From Verrucomicrobiota bacterium (GTDB lineage Bacteria; Verrucomicrobiota; Verrucomicrobiia; Opitutales; Opitutaceae): a stretch of DNA of 35,591 nt. Shown piece after piece: positions 8,105 to 17,910 of this stretch. The DNA lies in NCBI GenBank assembly GCA_023443455.1, contig JAEZUE010000081.1:1-35591 (forward strand). The letters run 5' to 3'. Each line of letters starts with the position of its first letter. Positions within the stretch are counted from its first letter, which is position 1. Both the position numbers and the translations under genes were made by a program. The notes under the pieces are model-generated. The model was not told the origin of the DNA and searched no databases. It was given only the letters and a program-made list of their open reading frames with translations.

Positions 8105-9034
8105 GGTGAGCAGCGTGTCGGCGATGCCGTAGCGCAGGTTGTAGAACGAGTGCGTGAACTGCGCCACGCCCGCGAGCCGCGCCACTTCGAGGATTGTGGC
8201 CAGCGCGGTCGGGAACACATCGGCACGGGCGGCGGGCAGTCCCGGGATTTCGCGGCGACTCGCGAGCGGTTGCGCCGCCGTGAGCGCGAGCAGGCGCTCG
8301 AGGTCTCGCGTCGTCACCGTGGTTCTCGCGGTGGCGGCTTCGTCACCGGCTTGCGCGGCGAGCATCACACGCACGGTCGTCACTGTGCCGCCGGTCGCGA
8401 CGGCGGCAGTGGGGCGGGGGAGGGTGAAACGAAACGCACCCTCGGCGAAGGCGTCGCCGACCGCTGCGGCTACGCTTGCGCGATCCGCGGACGAAAACGG
8501 AGCGGCGGGATCGGCCAGGCAACGTTCCGCGAGGCGCACACAGCCGAGTTGCAGGCTCGCGGCCTGGGCGGACCGGCGCTGGCGGAACTCGATGCATTCG
8601 AGGCTGCCGCCGCCCAAGTCGAAAAGGTAGAAGTCTTCGGCTCCTGCCAACGCCGGGTCGGCCGCGAGGCCGCGGCCGATGGCGTCCGCCTCTTCGTTGC
8701 CGGAGAGGATACGAACGGGATGTCCGGTGGTGGTGCGGATGAGGTGGGCGAACTCCTCGCCGTTGGCCGCATCGCGCACGGCACTGGTGGCGACGATGGC
8801 GACCTGTTTGGGGGCGTGCGCGGCTGCTTGGTGGAGCAGGTGTTGCACGGCGTTGCGGCCGCGGGTCATGGCTTCGTGGGAGAGCACGAGGTTGCCCGCG
8901 CCCAGTCCGCGGCCGAGGCGGGCTTCGTCGACGGCGTACTGCAACGTCTCGATCCCGCCGGCGGGCAAGCGGGCCGCGACGAGCAGTTTGATGGTGTTGC
9001 TTCCGATATCGATGACTGCGACGGAATCCGGCAT
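8102..9034 (-). CDS. Ppx/GppA-family phosphatase (exopolyphosphatase-like)
   Basis: A 310-residue ASKHA-fold phosphatase that hydrolyses polyphosphate or pppGpp. The N-terminus MPDSVAVIDIGSNTIKLLVA is the family's phosphate-1 motif. TSAVRDAANGEEF and ILSGNEEADAIGRGL follow, then DLGGGSLECIEF (phosphate-2) and ATGGTVTTV. The length matches the short, two-lobed Ppx form without the C-terminal HD domain. The start at 9034 gives the canonical N-terminus; an in-frame ATG 12 bp upstream (9046) is possible. The stop codon falls inside the dispersed repeat, so the repeat may have replaced the original 3' end. The gene converges with the PP2C gene. Ppx versus GppA activity cannot be decided. Confidence 0.85.
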   Translation of the reverse strand: MPDSVAVIDIGSNTIKLLVAARLPAGGIETLQYAVDEARLGRGLGAGNLVLSHEAMTRGRNAVQHLLHQAAAHAPKQVAIVATSAVRDAANGEEFAHLIRTTTGHPVRILSGNEEADAIGRGLAADPALAGAEDFYLFDLGGGSLECIEFRQRRSAQAASLQLGCVRLAERCLADPAAPFSSADRASVAAAVGDAFAEGAFRFTLPRPTAAVATGGTVTTVRVMLAAQAGDEAATARTTVTTRDLERLLALTAAQPLASRREIPGLPAARADVFPTALATILEVARLAGVAQFTHSFYNLRYGIADTLLT

Positions 9035-9179
9035 GGCTGCGGGCATGCTTGGCGCCGGTGCGCTCGAACGCCAAGTCCCGTTTCGTCGCCGGGCGATCCC
9101 GACGGACTGGTCGCGTGCGAGGAAACGGCGCGGCGGTTTCGGATTGGCCTCGGGGCGGCGGCGGGGCAACGAATGCGGC

Positions 9180-9854
9180 ATGGAAATCGGTGCGCTCTTC
9201 GACTGGGACGGTGTCATCGTCGACTCGGCCTGGCAGCACGAGGAAAGCTGGGCGCTGCTCGCCGCCGAGCTCGGGCAGCCGTTGCCGGAAGGGCATTTCA
9301 AGCTCGGCTTCGGCCGGAAGAACGAGGCCATCATCACCGGAGTCCTGCGGTGGGCCGAGGAGCCGAGGCAGGTGGAGATACTTTCTTTGCGGAAGGAGGA
9401 ACTTTATCGCGAGCTCGTCATCGCCGGGGGCATCTCGCCGCTGCCGGGCGTGCGCGAGTTTCTCGAACGGCTGCGCCGGGCCGGCGTTCCCTGTGCGATC
9501 GGTTCGTCGACCCATCGCGCCAACATCGAAACCATCTTCGCGATCACGGGGCTGGCGCGGTTCTTCTCCCAGGTGGTCGCGGCCGAGGACGTGCGCGCCG
9601 GCAAACCGGACCCGGCGGTGTTTCTCCTCGGCGCGCAGCGCCTCGGCCGGGAGGCGCCGCATTGTATCGTTTTCGAGGATTCGCTCGCCGGGCTGCAGGC
9701 GGCGCAGGCCGGCGGCATGCGCGCCGTGGCAGTCGCCACCACCCATCCGGTCGACGGCCTCGAGCCGTGGGCGGACCGCGTGGTGACGCGGCTCGACGAG
9801 CTCGACGTGCCCGCGCTCGAGGACCTCGTGCTCCATCCCCGGCGGGCGCGCTGA
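9180..9854 (+). CDS. HAD-superfamily hydrolase, beta-phosphoglucomutase-like
   Basis: A 224-residue HAD phosphatase or mutase of subfamily IA with a helical cap at about 16-85. The nucleophile motif is FDWDGVIVDS (D8 and D10), motif II is the GSSTHR segment, motif III the Lys in AGKPDPAVF, and motif IV the acidic CIVFEDSLAGLQAA. These enzymes act on phosphorylated sugars or similar small molecules. The ATG at 9180 directly precedes the canonical MEIGALFDWDG start; the long upstream open frame is antisense to the Ppx gene. It lies 56 bp before uvrB on the same strand and may be transcribed with it. The substrate is unknown. Confidence 0.85.
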   Translation: MEIGALFDWDGVIVDSAWQHEESWALLAAELGQPLPEGHFKLGFGRKNEAIITGVLRWAEEPRQVEILSLRKEELYRELVIAGGISPLPGVREFLERLRRAGVPCAIGSSTHRANIETIFAITGLARFFSQVVAAEDVRAGKPDPAVFLLGAQRLGREAPHCIVFEDSLAGLQAAQAGGMRAVAVATTHPVDGLEPWADRVVTRLDELDVPALEDLVLHPRRAR

Positions 9855-9910
9855 GCCGGCGCCGATCTTCTGTCTGGCCATCGGTGGCCGGTGCCGCTCC
9901 CTGTTGGGTG

Positions 9911-11959
<2,049 letters not shown>

Positions 11960-11964
11960 GCGCC

Positions 11965-12792
11965 ATGCGCATCGCCATCATCGCCGACATCCACGGGAAC
12001 CTGCCCGCGCTCGAGGCGGTGCTGCGGCGGGTCGGCGCGCTGCGCGTGGATCGGCTGGTGGTGGCCGGCGACATCGTCGTGGGCGCGCCGGATTCCGCAG
12101 CGTGCTGGGAGCGGGTCCGCGCGCTCGGGTGCCCGGTGCTGCGCGGCAACCACGAACGGTATGTCTTCGATTTCGATACGCCGCGCGCCCGGCCGGAGTG
12201 GGCCACCGAGCGCTTCGGTCCGGTGCGTTGGGCGGCGGGGCAGTTCGACCGCGCGGCGAAGGACGCGCTCGCGGCTCTGCCCGCGACCCTGCGCCTGCCC
12301 GAGGCGCCGGGGGTGCTGTTCGTGCACGGCTCGCCGCGCGGCGACAACGATCTGGTTTTTCCCTACACCGCGGAGGCCGAGCTGGCCGCCCGCTTCGGCG
12401 GCGTCGACGAGCGGCTGATCGTACGCGCGCACAACCACTACTGCGGCGTGCGGGACTGGGGCGGGGGCCGGATCGTGACGGTCGGCTCGGTCGGTTTGCC
12501 GCTCGATGGCACGCCGGCGGCGCAGTTCGCCCTCGTCGAGACGGACGCGGATTCGCGCGGAGGCTGGCGGGTGGAGCACCACGCGGTCGAGTACGACGTG
12601 GGCGCGGCGGTGCGGCGGTTTCGCGAGAGTGGTTATCTGGATGCAGCCGGGCCGATGGCGGAGCTCTATCGGCGGGAGGTCGAGACGGCGGCGTTCCACG
12701 TGATGCCGTTCCTCGCGTTCCTGGCGCGCGAACCCGGGGCGGGGGAGCGCCCGCTCGGCGAGGCGTTGGCGCGCTTCGCGTCGCGCCGTTGA
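11965..12792 (+). CDS. Calcineurin-like metallophosphoesterase
   Basis: A 275-residue two-metal phosphoesterase of the YfcE/MJ0936-like group. The metal-binding blocks occur in order: DIHGNLPALEA (D8, H10), VVAGDIVVGAP, LRGNHERYVFDF, FVHGSPRGDNDLVFPY, and RAHNHYCGVRDW in place of the usual GHTH. A predicate fold ending, GRIVTVGSVGLPLDG, is typical. It lies 5 bp after uvrB, which suggests co-transcription but does not by itself imply a DNA-repair role. The C-terminal 90 residues are less conserved. Substrates in this group include cyclic nucleotides and dinucleotide polyphosphates; none can be assigned here. Confidence 0.85.
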   Translation: MRIAIIADIHGNLPALEAVLRRVGALRVDRLVVAGDIVVGAPDSAACWERVRALGCPVLRGNHERYVFDFDTPRARPEWATERFGPVRWAAGQFDRAAKDALAALPATLRLPEAPGVLFVHGSPRGDNDLVFPYTAEAELAARFGGVDERLIVRAHNHYCGVRDWGGGRIVTVGSVGLPLDGTPAAQFALVETDADSRGGWRVEHHAVEYDVGAAVRRFRESGYLDAAGPMAELYRREVETAAFHVMPFLAFLAREPGAGERPLGEALARFASRR

Positions 12793-12826
12793 AAAACAAA
12801 AAACGCGAGCTGCATGGCTCGCGTTT
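12793..12826 (-). terminator. Terminator of tRNA-Leu (minus strand)
   Basis: Perfect 10-bp stem AAACGCGAGC (12801-12810) and GCTCGCGTTT (12817-12826) with loop TGCATG. On the minus strand it is followed by TTTTTTGTTTTTC (12791-12803 read in reverse). It lies about 76 bp downstream of the tRNA gene. It is also just past the stop of the plus-strand phosphoesterase and could serve both directions weakly. Confidence 0.85.
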
Positions 12827-12902
12827 CGATTCCTGTCGTCCACAGCGGACCGGGTTGCGGTCCGTATCCTCCGCCGCGGTCGCCGATCGACCGGACTGAA
12901 GA

Positions 12903-12987
12903 TGGTGCTCGGGGCGGGACTCGAACCCGCACGCCTTTCGGCACACGCCCCTCAAACGTGTGTGTCTACCAATTCCACCACCCGAGC
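12903..12987 (-). tRNA. tRNA-Leu (anticodon GAG)
   Basis: Read on the minus strand, the acceptor stem GCTCGGG (12987-12981) pairs with CCCGAGC (12913-12907). The anticodon stem CACGT pairs with GCGTG around the loop TTGAGGG, giving anticodon GAG, which reads Leu codon CUC. There is a long variable arm GCC-GAAA-GGC typical of class II tRNAs. The T arm is GCGGG-TTCGAGT-CCCGC. A discriminator A is followed by an encoded CCA (12905-12903). Total length with CCA is 85 nt. Confidence 0.95.
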
Positions 12988-13197
12988 AACGTGAACTTGT
13001 AAAGAAGAGGGGCGGATTGAGTTGAATCGTGCCGACCTTGTAAAGCCCCGATTTGGCAAAATTTTCCGGGAATTTCCGCCGGCGGAAAACCGCTTGCCAC
13101 TCCGGGGGCGCCGACGAGACTGCCCCTCCGCTTAACACCCTATTCTCAACACGGTTTTCGCTGCGCGACACACCCCATCTTCCCGCCGAGCGGCGAA

Positions 13198-15183
13198 ATG
13201 ACCACTTCCATCGTTATGGACCAACAAGGCCCCCAGGATAACCAACCCGTCGAAAACGCGCAGCCCAACATCGTCCCGGAAGAGACTGCATCCGCAGCCG
13301 CTCCCGAAAAGGAGGCGCCACCGCGGGCCGACGACAAGAAGGCCGGTTCGGGTATCGGAAAAATCGATCTCAGCGCTCTCGCCGGCTTCAGCTTCGGCAC
13401 CCAGTGGACGAGCGTGAGCGCCGGCGGGCGCCGCGAGGAGAGGGGGGGCCGTGATGATCGTCGTGGCGGCGATCCGCGCCGCGACCGGCGCCCGGGCGGG
13501 CGTCCTTTCCGTGCCGCCGGTGGGAGCGACAGTGCGGCCGTGGCGAATACCGATGGGCCGCGCGGCGAACGTCGCGATTTCCGTGGCGAACGCCCCCAGG
13601 GCGGCGGCCCGCGTGGCGAGCGCCGCTTCGAGCGTGGACCGGGCGGTGGCCAGCCGGGCGGTCCGCAGGGTGGTCCGCAGGGTGCGCAGCAGGGAGGCCC
13701 GCGCGGCGAGCGGCGCGACTTCCGCGGCGAGCGCGGTCCGCGTTTCGAGCGTGGCCCCCGTCAGGACAATCGCCCCTACCTCAGCCCGTTCTTCGAGGTC
13801 TCCTTCTACGCCGAGGACACCGCGTTCACGGCCCTGGTCAAGGCGGTGCGGGCGAGCTGCCACACCTATGAACTCTTCGAGATCGCGCGTGTGGTGCTCG
13901 CGAAGAACGACCGCTTCGTGGTGGTCGTCCAGCGCAAGCCCGATGCCGAGGGCAAGCGCGCGCCGTTGTACATCACCCCGGTCGACGGGCTCCCGTTCGA
14001 GAACGAGGACGAGGCCGTGCAGCATGTGCTGCGCAACCATCTCGGCGACTTCTTCGAGATGACCGAGGTCGAGGTCGAGGCGCCGAAGGGCAATTTCCAG
14101 TTCGTGATGCGTTGCGGCATCACCGGCGAGCTGCTCGGCCCGCCGAACTACCACCGCTACCAGAACATTCTCCAGCAGCACCATGCGGCGCGCCTCGGCA
14201 CCATGCCGTTCGAGCGTTTCCGCGAGCGCCTGGAGACGGTGCGGGAGCCGGAGGTCATCGCGCAGTGGACCGAGAAGATGAAGAAGACCACGCGCTACAC
14301 CTGGAAGCACGCGGCCGGCGCCGAGACCGCTCCCTCGTTCGAGACGATCGAGGACGCCCGCACCTATCTGCTCACCACCGCCCGCGACAAGGTCGTGCGC
14401 AGCATCGAGACCGCCCGTTTCCACGGCAAGGTCGCCGACCAGCTGCCCGAGGGCGAGCTGCGCGCCGCCGCCGAGGGCCACATCGAGCGCCAGCGTCGGT
14501 TTCCGCTCGATACGGCCAACGCGTTGCGCGGCCGCCTGCGCCGCGAAGGCTTCACGATCTTCAAGCGCGGCTCGAAGGGCGTGTCCTACGTCTGCGCGGT
14601 CAAACGCAAGTTCCGCCTCCCCGGCCAGGTGTTCTCCGATTCGATCGGCGCGCTCATCGAGTTCATCGAGAAGACCCCGCTGGTCTTCGTGAAGGATCTG
14701 CCGGCCCGCCACCTCGGTATCAACCAACCGGAGGCGGCCGCCGTCGCCGACTCCTCCGCCGCCACCGCCGAGGGCCAGACCGCGCCGAGTTCGTTGGCGC
14801 CGGAGGACGACGCCAAGCTCAAACGCCTCTGGATGGATCTGCGCTGGCTCGTCACCGAGGGTTACGTGACGGAGTATTCCGACGGGAAACTCTTCGCCGC
14901 GCCGACGATGACCGCCCAGCAGGCCAAGTCGGAAGACGCCGCCAATGCGGCCGCCGACGCCGTCGAGGATGCCGCGCGCGAAGCCGCGGAAAAGGCCGCC
15001 CCGGCCGCCGAGGCGACCGAAGCCGAGATCGAGGAACCGGCTCCGTCGGCCGAAATCGAAGCGCCCGCGCCCGTCGTCGAGCCGACCGAAGCCCCGGTCG
15101 AGCCCGAGAAGCCGGTCGCCGCGCCCGAGGTCGAGCAGGCCGCTCCGGCCCCGGAGGCGACCGAGGAGCCGAAAGCCGAATAA
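13198..15183 (+). CDS. RGG-rich protein with conserved central core, probable RNA binder
   Basis: A 661-residue protein in four parts. (1) An acidic, disordered N-terminus (1-55). (2) An Arg/Gly/Gln-rich region at about 75-195 with repeated GGPRGERRDFRGER and FERGP units, resembling RGG boxes of RNA-binding proteins. (3) A well-ordered core at about 200-500 starting YLSPFFEVSFYAED, with alpha/beta character, two Tyr/Arg-rich blocks (NYHRYQNILQQHHAARLG, and RRFPLDTANALRGRLRREGF) and basic KRGSKGVSYVCAVKRKFR. (4) A short helical segment (LKRLWMDLRWLVTEGYVTEYSDGKLF, about 545-570) resembling a winged-helix piece, then a long Ala/Glu/Pro tail to the end. I do not recognise a named family. RNA or nucleic-acid binding is inferred from the RGG region and basic core. 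ATG 13216 (MDQQGPQ) is an alternative start. The gene stands alone with a strong terminator. Confidence 0.75.
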   Translation: MTTSIVMDQQGPQDNQPVENAQPNIVPEETASAAAPEKEAPPRADDKKAGSGIGKIDLSALAGFSFGTQWTSVSAGGRREERGGRDDRRGGDPRRDRRPGGRPFRAAGGSDSAAVANTDGPRGERRDFRGERPQGGGPRGERRFERGPGGGQPGGPQGGPQGAQQGGPRGERRDFRGERGPRFERGPRQDNRPYLSPFFEVSFYAEDTAFTALVKAVRASCHTYELFEIARVVLAKNDRFVVVVQRKPDAEGKRAPLYITPVDGLPFENEDEAVQHVLRNHLGDFFEMTEVEVEAPKGNFQFVMRCGITGELLGPPNYHRYQNILQQHHAARLGTMPFERFRERLETVREPEVIAQWTEKMKKTTRYTWKHAAGAETAPSFETIEDARTYLLTTARDKVVRSIETARFHGKVADQLPEGELRAAAEGHIERQRRFPLDTANALRGRLRREGFTIFKRGSKGVSYVCAVKRKFRLPGQVFSDSIGALIEFIEKTPLVFVKDLPARHLGINQPEAAAVADSSAATAEGQTAPSSLAPEDDAKLKRLWMDLRWLVTEGYVTEYSDGKLFAAPTMTAQQAKSEDAANAAADAVEDAAREAAEKAAPAAEATEAEIEEPAPSAEIEAPAPVVEPTEAPVEPEKPVAAPEVEQAAPAPEATEEPKAE

Positions 15184-15207
15184 CCTTCGCGAAGTGTTTC
15201 TTTTCCG

Positions 15208-15238
15208 AAGCCCGGTCGATTCGACCGGGCTTTTTTTT
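15208..15238 (+). terminator. Rho-independent terminator of the RGG-rich gene
   Basis: Inverted repeat AGCCCGGTCGA (15209-15219) and TCGACCGGGCT (15221-15231) followed by eight T (15231-15238). It lies 25 bp after the stop at 15183. Confidence 0.92.
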
Positions 15239-15378
15239 CGGCGACCGACGCGCTTCGCTCCACCTGCCGTTTGTCACCGCGGTATGCCGGCCGTCCCGAT
15301 TCGTCGCCGCCGATGGGCAGGGGCTTTGACAGATTCGTCCGCGACCGGCATTACGCCTCCCTGAAATTCCCGACGCCC

Positions 15379-16809
15379 ATGGCCCTCTCCGATCCTACCC
15401 CGAAGCCCACTCCCAAACCGAAGAAAAGCCGCAAGAAGCTCTATTGGATCGTTGGAGCCTTGGTCGGCTTCGTGCTCCTGTGCGTGGCGGCGTCGTTGAA
15501 GGGTCGCAAGGACCATGCGATCGCCGTCACCACCGAAAAGGCGGTGGTGAAGACCATCACCCAGCTCGTCTCCGCCACCGGCCGGATCCAGCCCGAGGTG
15601 GAAGTGAAGATCTCGGGCGAGGTGGCCGGCGAAATCATCGAGTTGCCGATCGTCGAGGGCCAGATGGTGAAGCAGGGCGACCTGCTCGTGCGCATCAAGC
15701 CCGACTACTACAAGGCCCAGGTCGAGCAGAACCACGCGATGGTCGCTGCCGCGCGGGCCTCCGTGCTTCAGGCCGAGGCGCAGGCGGAGAAGGCCGAACT
15801 CGATTTCGTCCAGATCGACAGCCTCCATCGGCGCGGCCTGGTTTCGGAGACCGATTTCAATTCCGGCCGCTCCGCTGTGCGGGTGGCCCGGGCCAATGTC
15901 GCCAGCGCCGAGGCCAACCTGCTGCGCGCCGAGAGCGGCCTGCGCCAGGCCGAGGACTATCTTTCGAAAACCACCATCCTCGCCCCGCGCGATGGCACCG
16001 TGAGCGTGCTCAACAGCAAGCTCGGCGAGCGCGTCGTCGCCACCGGCAGTTTTGCGGGCACCGAGATCATGCGTGTCGCCGACCTCGAAAGGATGGAGGT
16101 GCGTGTGAACGTGAACGAAAACGACGTGATCAATGTGAAGATCGGCGATACGGCGCGCGTGCGTGTCGACGCTTTCCAGGGCCGCGAACTCGTCGGCGTC
16201 GTGCGCGAGATCGCCAACACCGCGCGCACCACCGGGACCGGCTCGGCCGACGAGGTGACCAACTTCGAGGTGCGCATCAGCGTCAACGAGCCGGGTGTGC
16301 GCCTGCGGCCCGGCATGAGCGCCACCGCCGACATCGTCACCGAGACCGCCGCCGATGTCGTGGCCGTGCCCAGCCAGTGTGTCGGCGTGCGCACCAAGGA
16401 TGACAACCGGACCACCGAAGAGGTTCAGCAACAGCGCACGGCCGAGGCCGCGCAGACGCAGAACGGCGGCGCCGCCACTGCGGTCAACGATGCGCAGCGT
16501 CGCGAACAGGAACGCCTCGACCGCGAAAATCTCCAGCGTATCGTCTTCGTGCGCACCGGGACCAAGGCCGAGCTGCGCAAGGTCGCCACCGGACTGATGG
16601 ACAACACGCACACCCAGATCGTCAGCGGTCTGAAGGAGGGCGACGAAGTGATCACCGGCCCGTATCGCGCCGTGACCCAGACCTTGAAGGACGGCAGCAA
16701 GATCACGGTCCTGCCGGCCAAGAAGGACCCGAAGGCCGCCGCCGGGAAGGCCGAGGCGAAGGACGATGCCGCGCAACCGGAAGCCAAGGACGAGCCGAAG
16801 AAACCCTGA
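15379..16809 (+). CDS. Membrane-fusion adaptor of a MacAB-type export system (HlyD/RND family)
   Basis: A 476-residue periplasmic adaptor. The first 22 residues are Pro/Lys-rich and cytoplasmic, followed by one membrane anchor (YWIVGALVGFVLLCVAAS, about 24-42). The biotinyl-lipoyl-like half motif is at about 65-105 (ATGRIQPEVEVKISGEVAGEI). An Ala/Glu-rich alpha-helical hairpin lies at about 115-190, the second lipoyl half begins LAPRDGTVSVLN, and the beta-barrel is at about 230-330. A Gln-rich insertion (EEVQQQRTAEAAQTQNGG) and a Lys/Ala-rich tail are unusual extras. The ATG at 15379 was chosen because it gives a clean N-in signal anchor. The gene is first in an operon with the ATPase (15 bp gap) and two permeases, as in macAB; the outer-membrane partner is not present. 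Confidence 0.88.
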   Translation: MALSDPTPKPTPKPKKSRKKLYWIVGALVGFVLLCVAASLKGRKDHAIAVTTEKAVVKTITQLVSATGRIQPEVEVKISGEVAGEIIELPIVEGQMVKQGDLLVRIKPDYYKAQVEQNHAMVAAARASVLQAEAQAEKAELDFVQIDSLHRRGLVSETDFNSGRSAVRVARANVASAEANLLRAESGLRQAEDYLSKTTILAPRDGTVSVLNSKLGERVVATGSFAGTEIMRVADLERMEVRVNVNENDVINVKIGDTARVRVDAFQGRELVGVVREIANTARTTGTGSADEVTNFEVRISVNEPGVRLRPGMSATADIVTETAADVVAVPSQCVGVRTKDDNRTTEEVQQQRTAEAAQTQNGGAATAVNDAQRREQERLDRENLQRIVFVRTGTKAELRKVATGLMDNTHTQIVSGLKEGDEVITGPYRAVTQTLKDGSKITVLPAKKDPKAAAGKAEAKDDAAQPEAKDEPKKP

Positions 16810-16824
16810 GCCCGGCGCCCGCGT

Positions 16825-17568
16825 ATGAGCTCCATCGTTCCCCAGTCCCCGGTCGCCCGGTCGCTCCGCCCACCCGGTGCGCTGGTCATCGAGATCCGCG
16901 GCATCACCAAGACCTACCAGATGGGCGACCAGGTCATCCGTGCGCTGCGCGGGGTGGACCTGAAGATCCACCGCAACGAGTACCTCGCCATCATGGGCCC
17001 TTCCGGCAGCGGCAAGTCGACCATGATGAACATGGTCGGCTGTCTGGATACGCCCACGGCCGGCGACTACTTCTTCAACGGAGGCAACGTCGCCCACATG
17101 GACGACGACCAGCTCGCCGACATCCGCAACCGCGAGATCGGCTTCGTCTTCCAGACGTTCAACCTGCTCCCCCGCAGCGACGCGCTGCGCAACGTGGAGC
17201 TGCCCCTGATCTACGCCGGGGTGCCGAAGGCGCAGCGTCACGAGCGGGCCGAGGAGGCGTTGCGCGCGGTGGGGCTGGGCGACCGCATGCACCACAAGCC
17301 CAACGAACTTTCCGGCGGCCAGCGGCAACGCGTCGCCATCGCCCGGGCGCTGGTGAACAAGCCCTCGATCATCCTCGCCGACGAACCTACCGGAAATCTG
17401 GATTCAAAGACCGGCGACGAAATCATGGCGCTGCTCGAGGTCCTCTACGAGCGCGGCAACACGATCATCCTCGTCACCCACGAGGAGGACATCGCCCGCC
17501 ACGCCCGCCGCATCGTGCGCCTGCGCGACGGCGTGGTCGAAAGCGACCAGGCCGCGGGGGCCGCCTGA
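16825..17568 (+). CDS. ABC transporter ATPase, MacB/LolD type
   Basis: A 247-residue nucleotide-binding subunit. Walker A GPSGSGKST is at residues 58-66, the Q-loop is FQTFNLL, the signature LSGGQRQRVAIARAL, Walker B IILADEPTGNLD, and the H-loop VTHEEDIA. TGNLDSK after Walker B and the MVGCLDTPTAGDY segment are characteristic of the MacB/LolD/FtsE branch, which couples ATP hydrolysis to mechanotransmission rather than to membrane transit. It starts 15 bp after the adaptor gene. The N-terminal 18 residues are extra relative to the family; there is no in-frame internal Met before the conserved part, so the annotated ATG stands. It powers the two permeases downstream, from which it is separated by a repeat-bearing 342-bp gap. 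Confidence 0.93.
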   Translation: MSSIVPQSPVARSLRPPGALVIEIRGITKTYQMGDQVIRALRGVDLKIHRNEYLAIMGPSGSGKSTMMNMVGCLDTPTAGDYFFNGGNVAHMDDDQLADIRNREIGFVFQTFNLLPRSDALRNVELPLIYAGVPKAQRHERAEEALRAVGLGDRMHHKPNELSGGQRQRVAIARALVNKPSIILADEPTGNLDSKTGDEIMALLEVLYERGNTIILVTHEEDIARHARRIVRLRDGVVESDQAAGAA

Positions 17569-17611
17569 TTTTCGATTTTGGATTGCCGATTTTCGATTGG
17601 AGGAATCCGCC

Positions 17612-17705
17612 ATGAACGAGACCGAGTTCAAAACCAGGACGAAGGAGTTCGCGTTGCGCGTGCTCAAGCTCGTCGACGCGTTTGCTGTGAACCCGCGTTC
17701 GGAGT
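17612..17705 (+). pseudogene. Four-helix-bundle (23S rRNA IVS-type) protein, N-terminal remnant
   Basis: The reading frame MNETEFKTRTKEFALRVLKLV followed by DAF and a few residues resembles the N-terminus of the four-helix-bundle/S23 family often found as small stand-alone genes in environmental bacteria. A GGAGG Shine-Dalgarno sequence at 17599-17603 precedes the ATG at good spacing. About 31 codons in, the similarity stops where the REP pair begins (17706), and the remaining frame is not protein-like. I infer a gene destroyed by insertion or deletion with only its head left. The short length makes the family call tentative. Confidence 0.5.
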
Positions 17706-17794
17706 GTAGGGGCGTCGCTTGCCGACGCCCGGTGGGCAGCGGAAACCGCTGGAGCCGGCAAGGTCCGAAGGGCGTCGGCAAGCGACGCCCCTAC
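17706..17794. repeat. Inverted pair of REP hairpins (BIME-like)
   Basis: A 25-bp unit at 17706-17730 (GTAGG, then stem GGGCGTCG, loop CTTGC, stem CGACGCCC) recurs as an exact inverted copy at 17770-17794, with 39 bp between. Each unit is itself a hairpin, and together they form a larger cruciform. The layout is that of bacterial interspersed mosaic elements. It lies in an operon, between the ATPase and permease genes, and abuts the four-helix-bundle remnant. Confidence 0.85.
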
Positions 17795-17910
17795 GCGCCC
17801 CTTCGGTGCACAATCCGGCAACGCGGAGCACGAGCGGATCAGCGTTGTCTCGGCGTTGCGCGTGCGCACGGGGCCACTCCGCACTCCGCGATCCGCAATC
17901 CGCAATCGAC

